Shown here: positions 13,893 to 22,296 of the stretch, in pieces
How positions within the stretch are numbered: position 1 is the first letter of the stretch
Layout: each line of letters opens with the position of its first letter
Origin: an uncultured Myxococcales bacterium
GTDB lineage: Bacteria; Myxococcota_A; UBA9042; DTJE01
Reading direction: 5' to 3'
DNA: 64,000 nt
Assembly: GCA_903936705.1 (NCBI GenBank)
Contig: CAIZWN010000002.1
Span: 1-64,000 of the forward strand
Notes under the pieces: generated by a model
Databases searched by the model: none
What the model was told of the DNA's origin: nothing
What the model saw: only the letters and a program-made list of their open reading frames with translations
Translations under genes and position numbers: made by a program

Positions 13893-16580
13893 ATGAGAAA
13901 TGGGCAGTTGGCTTGCTGGTTCCTGGCTGTGGTCCTTGCCGGAAGCCTCTGGTGCCACGGGTGTACCAACATGTCCGAAATCGACGGCATGCAGGAGGAT
14001 TCGGTCGGCGATGCCTTGAAGGATGCCAATGCCGAACACGGCATGGATCAGGCCAGGGACCTGACGACATCGATGGACGTGACCGGAAAGGATCCTGGAA
14101 TCCTCGACACGCACTCATCGAAAGACATCCGGAATGACAACATCAACAAGGAAGGCGCTGGTGACCAGGGACCAGACGAGGAATGGGACTGTCCCAGCAG
14201 CTTTGGCTGCCCATGCGGTGGCAACGAGGACTGCTACAGCGGGTTGTGCATCGAGGCTCAAGACCGGTACAGGTGTTCAAGAACGTGCAAGACCCGGGAT
14301 GCCTGCCCCCAGGGGTGGTCGTGCGGTCTCGTCGACGGTTCCGGCCCCGACATCAGGTTCGTATGCATTGATCCATTCTCGCGTCTGTGTCAGCCGTGCC
14401 GTGAGGATTCCGAATGCATTCCGGCAATTGGCGCCGGGAACCTGCGCCACATATGCCTTCCCTTCGGACCTTCCGGCCGATTCTGCGGCGTCGAGTGTTC
14501 CGCCGACACCGACTGCCCCGATGACTACAAGTGCGCCCAGGCCCCCGACACGTTCCCGGCCACGCGCCAGTGCATTCCGCGATCAGGCGTCTGCGAGTGC
14601 ACCGACCGGTTCAGGATCCAGGAAAACCTGACCATCTGTTCGCTGAGCAACATCCACGGAACCTGCAAGGCCCAGCGCACGTGCGACCAGCCCTGCCCTG
14701 CCTCGACACCAGCGCCCGAACAATGCAACGGCGTGGACGACGACTGCAATGGGAAGACCGATGACGGCCTGGACGGCGGGCACTGCGACCTTGACAACGC
14801 GTATGGCACTTGCGAAGGGAAAACCCGTTGCGTCGCAGGCCACGAGTTCTGCGAAGGCGCCTCTGCAACTCCCGAAATATGCAACGGCATCGATGACGAT
14901 TGCGATGGCAAGACCGATGAAATCGATGCGACCGGCTGCAGGACGTACTATCTCGACTCGGACCTGGACGGCTTTGGAGCATACGGCAGCGGCCAGTGCA
15001 TGTGCCAGCCGGCCGTACCCTTCGTCGCCACAGTTGACGGGGACTGCACCGACAGGCTTGCCGCAGTCCACCCTGGAGCCGTCGAAAGCTGCAACGGCCT
15101 CGACGATGACTGCGACGGACTGATCGACGAGGACACCACTAACGCCTGCTCGCCATACGTATGCGCCCCGTCGCTGGGCAGATGCAAGACAACTTGCGAC
15201 GGCCCACAGGACTGCCAGCCCGGCAGCGAGTGTGTGAACAAGGTGTGCCAACGGGCGTGCGTCTTTGACCCCGACTGCCAGGCCGGTTTCCTATGCGTGG
15301 GTGGCCGCTGTGTACACGACATGGGTTTGGAATGCTCGGCCGACGTCGAATGCGCCAGCGGCTTCTGCACCGATGGCGTATGCTGCCGCCAAAGGTGCGG
15401 ATCAACATGCGAATCATGCAATCTGCCAGGGCGGGCAGGCTTTTGCGACCCGGTACCAGACGGACAGGACCCGGCCAGCGAGTGCCCCTGGGAACCCGCA
15501 GCCAGTTGCCGGTTCACCGGAGCCTGTTCCGGGTCCCGTTCCTGCCGCATGCATCCCAACGGCACCGCCTGCACGACGGCTGCGTGCAATTCGACCACGG
15601 TCTCGAGCAATCCCGATTTCTGCAACGGGACGGGCACCTGCGTTGACGGAGGCGCCCGCGACTGCACGCCATTCGCCTGCAACATTTCGACCGGAAGGTG
15701 CGGAACTTCCTGTCTGACATCCCAGGACTGCGCCCCCGGGTCCGTCTGCCAGGCATCGACAGGCATGTGCCTGAAACCTGACGGCCAGACGTGCGCCACC
15801 AGCGCCGACTGCTTCGCCGGAACGTGCTGCAACGGATTGTGCCGCGACCTTACTACCGATCGGAACAATTGCGGGTCATGCGGCACCGTCTGCCGCAACG
15901 AACACGGTTCCACATCATGTTCCGCCGGTTTGTGTCGTCCAACATGCACCTCCGGATGGGGAGACTGTGACGGACATCGCAGCACCGGGTGCGAAACGTC
16001 CCTTCGGACAACCAGCGACTGCGGGGCGTGCAACACTGCCTGCGCCATCAACGACGGGGTGGCTTCTTGTGCAACGGGTACCTGCCTGCTTGAAGGGTGC
16101 AGTCCGGAACACGCCAACTGCGACGGGAACGATTCAAACGGCTGCGAGGCCGATCTGGCGCGAACTTCAAACACATGCGCGACAGCGGATTCGGTCGGTT
16201 TCCAATGCGGTGACGAGGCTTGCGGAACATTCTGCCCGCCATCCACATGGCGTTCTTTCGCAATGCGAACCGGCCGTGCTGGACGCTGGTTCAAGGGCGG
16301 TGTTCTGGAGTGTTCCGACTGCTGCTCAGACGTACTGGCACGCGTGACGCTGACGGTCCCCGACGGCGTCGACTATGACCTTTATGTCTACAGTTCGTGC
16401 GGCAGCCTGATGGCCTCATCCACGAGGGGGGCAGGCGCCACCGAACAGGTTGCCGTGCGGCGACAAGACGATTGTCTGAACGGCAACAGCGGCTTCGACT
16501 TCCTGGTCGAGGTCCGCTATCACAGTGGGGAATCGTGCGAAAGCTGGACCCTTGGCTTTGACGGCACTTCCTGCTCCTGA
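13893..16580 (+). CDS. Cys-rich secreted protein with MopE-like putative metal-binding repeats
   Basis: 895 residues. A signal-like N-terminus (LACWFLAVVLAGSLWCHGC) is followed by an acidic linker and then very Cys-rich sequence. Three CNGxDDDCxGxxD repeats lie near residues 277, 329 and 399, the putative metal-binding motif of MopE-like proteins, with many CxxDxDC and CxxG-type knots around them. The last 150 residues contain a DYDLYVYSSCG segment like a C-terminal pre-peptidase beta domain. The GGAGG before ATG 13893 is 9 nt away. Such proteins are exported and are abundant in Myxococcota; function is usually unknown. The lipobox is not canonical, so surface anchoring is uncertain. Confidence 0.8.
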   Translation: MRNGQLACWFLAVVLAGSLWCHGCTNMSEIDGMQEDSVGDALKDANAEHGMDQARDLTTSMDVTGKDPGILDTHSSKDIRNDNINKEGAGDQGPDEEWDCPSSFGCPCGGNEDCYSGLCIEAQDRYRCSRTCKTRDACPQGWSCGLVDGSGPDIRFVCIDPFSRLCQPCREDSECIPAIGAGNLRHICLPFGPSGRFCGVECSADTDCPDDYKCAQAPDTFPATRQCIPRSGVCECTDRFRIQENLTICSLSNIHGTCKAQRTCDQPCPASTPAPEQCNGVDDDCNGKTDDGLDGGHCDLDNAYGTCEGKTRCVAGHEFCEGASATPEICNGIDDDCDGKTDEIDATGCRTYYLDSDLDGFGAYGSGQCMCQPAVPFVATVDGDCTDRLAAVHPGAVESCNGLDDDCDGLIDEDTTNACSPYVCAPSLGRCKTTCDGPQDCQPGSECVNKVCQRACVFDPDCQAGFLCVGGRCVHDMGLECSADVECASGFCTDGVCCRQRCGSTCESCNLPGRAGFCDPVPDGQDPASECPWEPAASCRFTGACSGSRSCRMHPNGTACTTAACNSTTVSSNPDFCNGTGTCVDGGARDCTPFACNISTGRCGTSCLTSQDCAPGSVCQASTGMCLKPDGQTCATSADCFAGTCCNGLCRDLTTDRNNCGSCGTVCRNEHGSTSCSAGLCRPTCTSGWGDCDGHRSTGCETSLRTTSDCGACNTACAINDGVASCATGTCLLEGCSPEHANCDGNDSNGCEADLARTSNTCATADSVGFQCGDEACGTFCPPSTWRSFAMRTGRAGRWFKGGVLECSDCCSDVLARVTLTVPDGVDYDLYVYSSCGSLMASSTRGAGATEQVAVRRQDDCLNGNSGFDFLVEVRYHSGESCESWTLGFDGTSCS

Positions 16581-16594
16581 TGATCAGACCGACC

Positions 16595-18421
16595 CTACGG
16601 AGTGCCCCACCGGGTCGGGTCCAGAACCACATCACAATCCACGAAACGGACACCTGCAGGGTTCTTGAACGGCGAACCGCAGTACTCGATCAGGGCGGCG
16701 ATGTCCTCGATTCGGATGGCGGTTGAACGGTACTTGGGATGGAAGCCATCACGGAAACTGTATGTGCCGTCAGGTACCGATGCATCCCAGAGGTTCCAGT
16801 TGGGGAAATCCTTGTATTCATCCACTGACTGTATGTGGAACTTGTGCACCAGGCGGGCCTCCTCCGAAGTCAACGGCAGGCCGGTGACCGCGGCGCGCAA
16901 CAGGTACATCGAGATGTCACGAGGAAAGTCGGCCTCGGCAAGACCGCTCTCGCCGCTGGACGGGTCGCGATAGCGTGAGATGCGGGTCGCCAGGCCCTCG
17001 ACCAAAGCCAACGCCTCCTCGGCATGCCCGGTAGTCAGCGCCAGCAGGGCCGCAACCTGGTGGAAGTAGGTGATGATGTCGTAGTTGAAATAGTGAGTGG
17101 TCGTCGCAATCTGATCGTACGGGCTGCCCTGGCCACTGCCGCAGTCGACATCGAGGGTGTCCCCGTAACCCAGCAGCGCAGTAGACAGACGTCCATCGCA
17201 CTCGGCGTCAGGGATGAAGTCGGTGTAGGCCACAAAGCTTGCCAGGTCCTCGGTCTCGGGAATGAAGATCTGCCCGTCAGCGTCCTTCGTTCTGACCTTC
17301 CAGCCGGACTCGACAATGTCCTGCGCCGATTTGCGCATCAGGTCAAGGGCCTCGGTTGCCGCGGCACGGACCGTCGCGTCGGGGGACATCTCGACAACAT
17401 AGGGCAGCCAGGCCGCAACCCTGTACAGGTAAGGCAGGTCGTCCTTGCTGCGCTTGTTCGTCACCCAGATGTCACCCCATATCGGGTTGTTCTGATAACG
17501 GAACCTGTCGGCATTCCATCCCGTGTACGCGAAATGCCACTCGTCGTATTCGACGACCTTCTTTCGGCCGTCCGGCAATTCAAAGGCGTGATTGTCGGCA
17601 GTGATGTTGCGGGACATCAGCCAGTCCACGGTGTCGTCCGAGTCGAACAGAAAGCCCTTCATGCATGCGGTCTGAGACTTGGTGTATTGCTCGACGATGT
17701 ATCGAATGGACTCGTCGTTCGACGCCAGGTGACCGACCAGAGCGCTTGCCAGCACTACGCCCGTAGGCTCGGCGTTGTTGTGGCTGCCCCCGTCGGCGGC
17801 GTTGGCCCGGAACGTGACGGTGTCACCGGCCTTCACTGCGACGAAATCGTGCCACCAGATCAGGTAGTCTGGCTCGCCGGTGGAAACATCCACTCCGGCG
17901 CTGGTCTCGGCCGCCCAATCAAAGAAGCGGATCTGCTTCCACAGGCCGGTAATCCTGGACGTGAAGACGGTGACCTCCTCGTCAGTCAACGGCGTGCCCA
18001 CGTCAGGTCGCCGGTACACGAATGGCAGCGAGTATGGAAGTCCGCCGGACGTTGTCACGACCTCGATGTCAAAGGGGTTGTCGGCAGGCACGTCGACAGG
18101 CGCATCCACGATTGAATCTGCCTGCGCATCAGGCGCCACCACGTCCTGCGCATCCGCAGCGACATCGACCACCAGGTCCATGGACACCTCGGACACAATG
18201 TCGATCAAAACGTCATTCGACAGGTCGCTGATCATTTCACCGGGAACATCAGCCGACTGCACGTCAGGGGCGATGTCCTTCGTCCCATCCGAGCCGCCGC
18301 AACCTGTGGCCAGCCCCAGCCATAGCGCCAGAACCGGCAGCATGACCCGCAGCTTGGCCTGAACCATGACCGGCAACGTCCCCGACGAAACTGCAACCTG
18401 ACCAGGCAATGCGCGACGCAT
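16595..18421 (-). CDS. Asp-rich-linker lipoprotein of unknown function
   Basis: 608 residues. GGAGG with 5 nt spacing supports the ATG at 18421. The lipobox LATGC is followed by GG and then about 75 residues of Asp/Val-rich linker (DVLIDIVSEVSMDLVVDVAA is typical), which should tether a folded domain away from the membrane. The globular part, from about residue 120, is largely alpha-helical and rich in Trp and Tyr, with no motif I recognise. It resembles alpha/alpha-toroid-like proteins only loosely. It diverges from a lipoprotein esterase with the same kind of acidic linker. Function unknown; lipoprotein call confident. Confidence 0.7.
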   Translation of the reverse strand: MRRALPGQVAVSSGTLPVMVQAKLRVMLPVLALWLGLATGCGGSDGTKDIAPDVQSADVPGEMISDLSNDVLIDIVSEVSMDLVVDVAADAQDVVAPDAQADSIVDAPVDVPADNPFDIEVVTTSGGLPYSLPFVYRRPDVGTPLTDEEVTVFTSRITGLWKQIRFFDWAAETSAGVDVSTGEPDYLIWWHDFVAVKAGDTVTFRANAADGGSHNNAEPTGVVLASALVGHLASNDESIRYIVEQYTKSQTACMKGFLFDSDDTVDWLMSRNITADNHAFELPDGRKKVVEYDEWHFAYTGWNADRFRYQNNPIWGDIWVTNKRSKDDLPYLYRVAAWLPYVVEMSPDATVRAAATEALDLMRKSAQDIVESGWKVRTKDADGQIFIPETEDLASFVAYTDFIPDAECDGRLSTALLGYGDTLDVDCGSGQGSPYDQIATTTHYFNYDIITYFHQVAALLALTTGHAEEALALVEGLATRISRYRDPSSGESGLAEADFPRDISMYLLRAAVTGLPLTSEEARLVHKFHIQSVDEYKDFPNWNLWDASVPDGTYSFRDGFHPKYRSTAIRIEDIAALIEYCGSPFKNPAGVRFVDCDVVLDPTRWGTP

Positions 18422-18584
18422 GAAACCCTCCGGATGGACGAGAAAGCCCAGACAGTTCTAGCCGATCCGACACGTCGGCTCAAGAGGCGTTGACGGCATC
18501 GCGGAAGGCATCGGCAAGGAAGTCACTTCCTTCGAGCACGGTTGCAAGCTATTCTCTTTGCGCCATTTCTCTGCGGAGGTTGAC

Positions 18585-19703
18585 GTGATCAACTGGGCCC
18601 TGCGCTTGATCGTACTTGTTCCTCTGGTCTCCTTGGCATGCGGCAGCACCGGCGGCACCTCGGATACGTCAACGACGACGGACATGGGCCAGTCGGACCT
18701 GGGCCAGCCCCCGGACGACACAGTTACGCCGGAGGATATTCCCTCGCGCATCGACGGCACCGTCGAGGACGCCGCCCTGGACGTCGCGGTTCTGGACATG
18801 CCTGCGCCGACCGACACGACCGTCGATACCAGCATCCCGATCTCCACGGAATGCGCCGCAGTGGCACCCAGCGACAGCCTGCTGAACAAGCTGACTGTCG
18901 ATGGCGTGCAGCGCAGATTCATGCTCTCGATTCCGGCAGCAGCCAGCGGCCCCCGAGGCAAGTGGCCGCTGATCTTCCAGTGGCACGGGTTTGTTGGCTC
19001 CAGCATGGGCTATTCCGACACGGCCGAAGTCAAGAACTGGCACCTGAACATGCTGGGGCCGGCGGTAGACGACAGTCGGATGCCGTTCCTGCTGGTGACC
19101 CCTCTGGCGGATGGCGCTGCGCTGCTGGACTGGAACATCATGGACACGTACGCTGACCCGCCGAATCCTGACGTCAGACTGTTCGACGAGGTCGTGGCTT
19201 GCCTGGACGCCAAGTACGGCGTCGATTCCGACCACATCCACTCGGTCGGCTTCTCGGCAGGAGGCATCCTGTCGGACCTGCTGGGTGTCATGCGCGGCGA
19301 CAAACTGGCGTCCACGTTGACCTGGTCCGGCGGCTACCTCGTCAACCCGGCGAACGCCATCGAGGAATTCCCGGTAATCTGGCCGGATCCCGGCGCGTCG
19401 TCCGGGTGGACGCAGGTCCTGTTCCACGGCGGCGTTACCGACCAGTGGGAGGTCCAGGGACTTTTCACCGCCCATTTCAACGTGTGGAACGAGGCTGACG
19501 TCGGGTATCTGAACGGCCTTGGCCACGACGTGATTCTGTGCACCCACACTTACGGGCACACGCCTCCACCCGGCAGCAACCCGGCGGCCTACGTCATCGA
19601 CTTCTTCAAGGCGCACCCCCGCGGAACAACGACGTCACCTTTCGCCTCCGCGCTGCCAAGCTCGTTCCCGGCCAACTGCACCTACCACGCGAAGACGAAC
19701 TGA
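18585..19703 (+). CDS. Lipoprotein esterase of the PHB-depolymerase/feruloyl-esterase (CE1) type
   Basis: Starts at GTG 18585, preceded by GGAGG with 5 nt spacing, giving a short lipoprotein signal ending VSLAC. An upstream in-frame ATG at 18558 lacks a ribosome site. After an Asp/Thr-rich linker, residues 100-370 form an alpha/beta hydrolase: GKWPLIFQWHGF oxyanion region, the nucleophile elbow GFSAGG, an acid region near FHGGVTDQW, and the catalytic His probably in THTYGH. This is the order seen in secreted CE1 esterases that cleave polyester or feruloyl esters. The substrate here is unknown. It shares an intergenic region with the divergent 608-residue lipoprotein. Confidence 0.78.
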   Translation: MINWALRLIVLVPLVSLACGSTGGTSDTSTTTDMGQSDLGQPPDDTVTPEDIPSRIDGTVEDAALDVAVLDMPAPTDTTVDTSIPISTECAAVAPSDSLLNKLTVDGVQRRFMLSIPAAASGPRGKWPLIFQWHGFVGSSMGYSDTAEVKNWHLNMLGPAVDDSRMPFLLVTPLADGAALLDWNIMDTYADPPNPDVRLFDEVVACLDAKYGVDSDHIHSVGFSAGGILSDLLGVMRGDKLASTLTWSGGYLVNPANAIEEFPVIWPDPGASSGWTQVLFHGGVTDQWEVQGLFTAHFNVWNEADVGYLNGLGHDVILCTHTYGHTPPPGSNPAAYVIDFFKAHPRGTTTSPFASALPSSFPANCTYHAKTN

Positions 19704-19798
19704 TCCCGATTCCCCCCCGCTACCACGTGATGCAGACTAGTCTCTTGCAGTAAACCAGACGCGGTACCGCACACCGCAAATGCATCAGTAATACCAAC

Positions 19799-20110
19799 TC
19801 ATTCTTCTGCGTTTGTGGAGGGAGGCACATGGTCGGTCACGAAGGCCAGTAGGGTCTTCGCTGTGGCGTCAGGGACCGCCCGCAAGAGGACGAGGCCAGC
19901 GTACAGATGCGGAACCTTGGACTTCTTACCCTTCTCCGATTCACCTTCCGATAGCCGAACCTCGACGGCCCCAACGACCACCGTCTTCTCGTCCACGTTT
20001 CGGCCACCAGACATGCCGATGCGGATCCCGCCGAGGTACGTCTCATCGACTTGGACGATGCCGTGCAGGGCCTCCCGAGTCGGGTTCACCATCGCGCGGC
20101 GAATCTTGTA
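19799..20110 (-). pseudogene. IS1595-family (ISXO2-like) transposase fragment
   Basis: Minus-strand residues read KIRRAMVNPTREALHGIVQV then DETYLGG and KTVVVGAVEV, the first catalytic Asp region of ISXO2-type DDE transposases. Upstream of about 20110 the similarity shifts to another frame. Downstream it ends at a stop at 19799, so both ends are lost. The fragment abuts the stop codon of the next lipoprotein gene, suggesting that an insertion or recombination event reached its 3' end. Confidence 0.7.
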
Positions 20111-20167
20111 AGGCGACAAGCCCCTTGAGGTCGTCCGCTGTCGGCTGGAAGCGATGGAGGCGCACAA

Positions 20168-22036
20168 TCAGTCGAAGAACACGTACCGCTTGAAATAGTC
20201 CTGCTGAACGCTGACCTCGAAAAGCGATGAAACGTCGCCGGTCTGGAAGGCGAACGTCATACGGCGCATGGATGGTTCCAGGGACACGTTCCACCGGTCC
20301 AGCATCAGCCGGTAGCTACCCGCGGGAATGTTCGTGAACTGAAGCGTCGTGTACTTCTGGCCCCCGCTGGTGAAAACGATCGCCCGGGCCTGGACCCCCG
20401 GGGACGAGGGGGCGTCATTCAGACCGCGCAACACCAGGCTCGCCTGCAGGCCTTCGGGCACCGCGGCGTTGTAGGTCGTCCAGACCCTGTCGGAGAACGT
20501 GACCGAAATCGCGTTGTCGTAGCCGTCCACCTTGGCCTCGGTCCCGAAGACGCCGCCGGCGTCCAGCACCTCGTTCCAGATCGCGTCCGCAGGCAGGTTG
20601 GCGGGGTCCTGGATACTGAGCTTGAAAAAGATCTGCTTGGTAAACTCGACGGTCCCGACAACCGAATACGCGGCCTCTACGAAGACGATGGCTTCGCTGT
20701 CGAACTTCGGCCAGATTTCGTCAAAGAAGGGTTGAAGGGAAATCTCGGTACTCGAGTACGCCTCGTCCACCAGGAACAACGCCACCTGCTCTACCGCCCG
20801 GTACCGAAGCCAGGCCATCTTCAACAACTGGTAGCCCTGGTACACGCTGTTCGGGTCGGTGGGATCGACGACCTGGCTGACGACGTCGGCCATCTGCTTC
20901 AGGAAGCTGTCCTTCAAGAGGGACTTGTCCCCGACGAGGTTCGCGTTCAGCCGTCGCACGGCCTTCATCAGGTCCACGTTCCCGGTGACGATTCGGACGT
21001 AGCTGTTCACCGCCATCGTCCACTGTTCAGGCGTCTTCGTGGGGTCCTTGACCGTGGCCAGGACGCCTCGATACAGGTCCAGGACCGACAGGATGAGCTG
21101 CTCGTCATCGACCATCTGGATCACCAGGGTGTTGTACCTGGTTTTGAGCGCTTCGTCGGTCGTCAGCTTGGCCAGGCGGTCGGTGGACTGGGCGATCTGC
21201 TGCTGGATCACGACCAACTGGGCCTGAACCTGGTCCAGCTTGACGATGACCTTGTCCAGTTTGGCGTTGACCTCGGCGATGGCGGCCAGGATCTCGGCCG
21301 ATTTATCGCCGAAGAAGTCCGCGATGAAAGGAATGCTTTTCAACGCTTTCTCGGTGGCCATTCCCACGACCTTCCCAGCCATCTGGCCGGCCGCCCACTT
21401 CGTAAACTCGCCGGCCATGGACGGCGGGCTGATGGGGGACTGCAGGCCGGGCCTCGTGTACAGTTCTTTGGCCTGGATCCGTGACATCTGCGTCGCGATG
21501 TAAGGGTCGAGCCCGCCGGCATCGGCCGCCTTGTCGAGGAACGCAAACTCGTTGAAGTGGACGTCCAGGAGCGACGCCCCTGCCTCGTAGTCGAATCCGA
21601 CCGGCAGGGCCAGGAAGGCCGATACTGCGGACTTGGCGACGGCTGGGTCTACCGAGGCAAACGTCGCGTAAGCCCAGGCCAGCGTGGTCGGAATGTTCAC
21701 ATGGACAAAGTCACCCGACTGGTATCCCGTCACCAGGCAGCCTAGGGACTGACCGGCCGCGGTGTCTGTCACCTGGACCCGGAACTCGGCAGGCAGATCG
21801 CCGGTGTCCAGGACAAAGGTTCGCGCGCTGCCCAGGTTCACCCCCTGGGTGGCAAAGATCGGGGCGCCGGTCGCGTCCGTGACCGCGACGTCGACAACCC
21901 GGTTCGCCTCCAGCCCGCGGACGATCCCGACGAACCCCGTGGCGCCACCGTTCTCGGATGCCGCATCACATCCGGACGCGGCGGACGCCAGGAGGACGAG
22001 CCCCCCTGAAACCAGGAATCGCATAAACACAGGCAT
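20168..22036 (-). CDS. Large helical lipoprotein of unknown function, central coiled coil
   Basis: 622 residues; ATG 22036 has GGAG 6 nt upstream. The signal ends SAASGC, a lipobox. After a beta-rich N-terminal domain comes a long helical region. It includes KALKSIPFIADFFGDKSAEI then EVNAKLDKVIVKLDQVQAQL, a heptad coiled coil, and more helices to about residue 470. The C-terminus looks like a beta sandwich (VPEGLQASLVLRG to FTNIPAGSYRLML). A coiled coil after a hydrophobic helix, then a beta domain, recalls alpha-helical pore-forming toxins, but I see no family motif; this is speculation. The C-terminal end meets an IS1595 relic. Confidence 0.7.
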   Translation of the reverse strand: MPVFMRFLVSGGLVLLASAASGCDAASENGGATGFVGIVRGLEANRVVDVAVTDATGAPIFATQGVNLGSARTFVLDTGDLPAEFRVQVTDTAAGQSLGCLVTGYQSGDFVHVNIPTTLAWAYATFASVDPAVAKSAVSAFLALPVGFDYEAGASLLDVHFNEFAFLDKAADAGGLDPYIATQMSRIQAKELYTRPGLQSPISPPSMAGEFTKWAAGQMAGKVVGMATEKALKSIPFIADFFGDKSAEILAAIAEVNAKLDKVIVKLDQVQAQLVVIQQQIAQSTDRLAKLTTDEALKTRYNTLVIQMVDDEQLILSVLDLYRGVLATVKDPTKTPEQWTMAVNSYVRIVTGNVDLMKAVRRLNANLVGDKSLLKDSFLKQMADVVSQVVDPTDPNSVYQGYQLLKMAWLRYRAVEQVALFLVDEAYSSTEISLQPFFDEIWPKFDSEAIVFVEAAYSVVGTVEFTKQIFFKLSIQDPANLPADAIWNEVLDAGGVFGTEAKVDGYDNAISVTFSDRVWTTYNAAVPEGLQASLVLRGLNDAPSSPGVQARAIVFTSGGQKYTTLQFTNIPAGSYRLMLDRWNVSLEPSMRRMTFAFQTGDVSSLFEVSVQQDYFKRYVFFD

Positions 22037-22240
22037 GCAGTTCTCCTTCTGACCTTGAGGCGCCTACCGTCCCGGCGGCATTGTAGGAAACGGCATCATG
22101 GTTGCAACCAAAGGATATCCTGTTAATGAGGGCGGCAATGACTGTCGGCCGGCAGGCTGCTGGCTCCACTCCACCGAGCCTTTGGAACGCGCCGGAAAAC
22201 CGGAGAAGCATGTATCAACTGACATGGACACAGGCTTACG

Positions 22241-22271
22241 GTCGATGGTCACCGGTCTATAGTCGATGGTC
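22241..22271 (-). repeat. Direct repeat with 21-bp period upstream of lipoprotein gene
   Basis: GTCGATGGTC occurs at 22241-22250 and again at 22262-22271, a 21-bp centre-to-centre distance, two helical turns. The gap of 260 bp (22037-22296) otherwise holds nothing recognisable. It lies about 200 bp upstream of the lipoprotein that starts at 22036, so a regulator-binding site is possible. Confidence 0.4.
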
Positions 22272-22296
22272 GAAGGATGTTCGTTGAACGCGGGGG

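Noticed and set aside
14948-16294. 448-codon minus-strand open frame
   Set aside because: Antisense to the Cys-rich MopE-like gene; no motif, low-complexity His/Pro composition.
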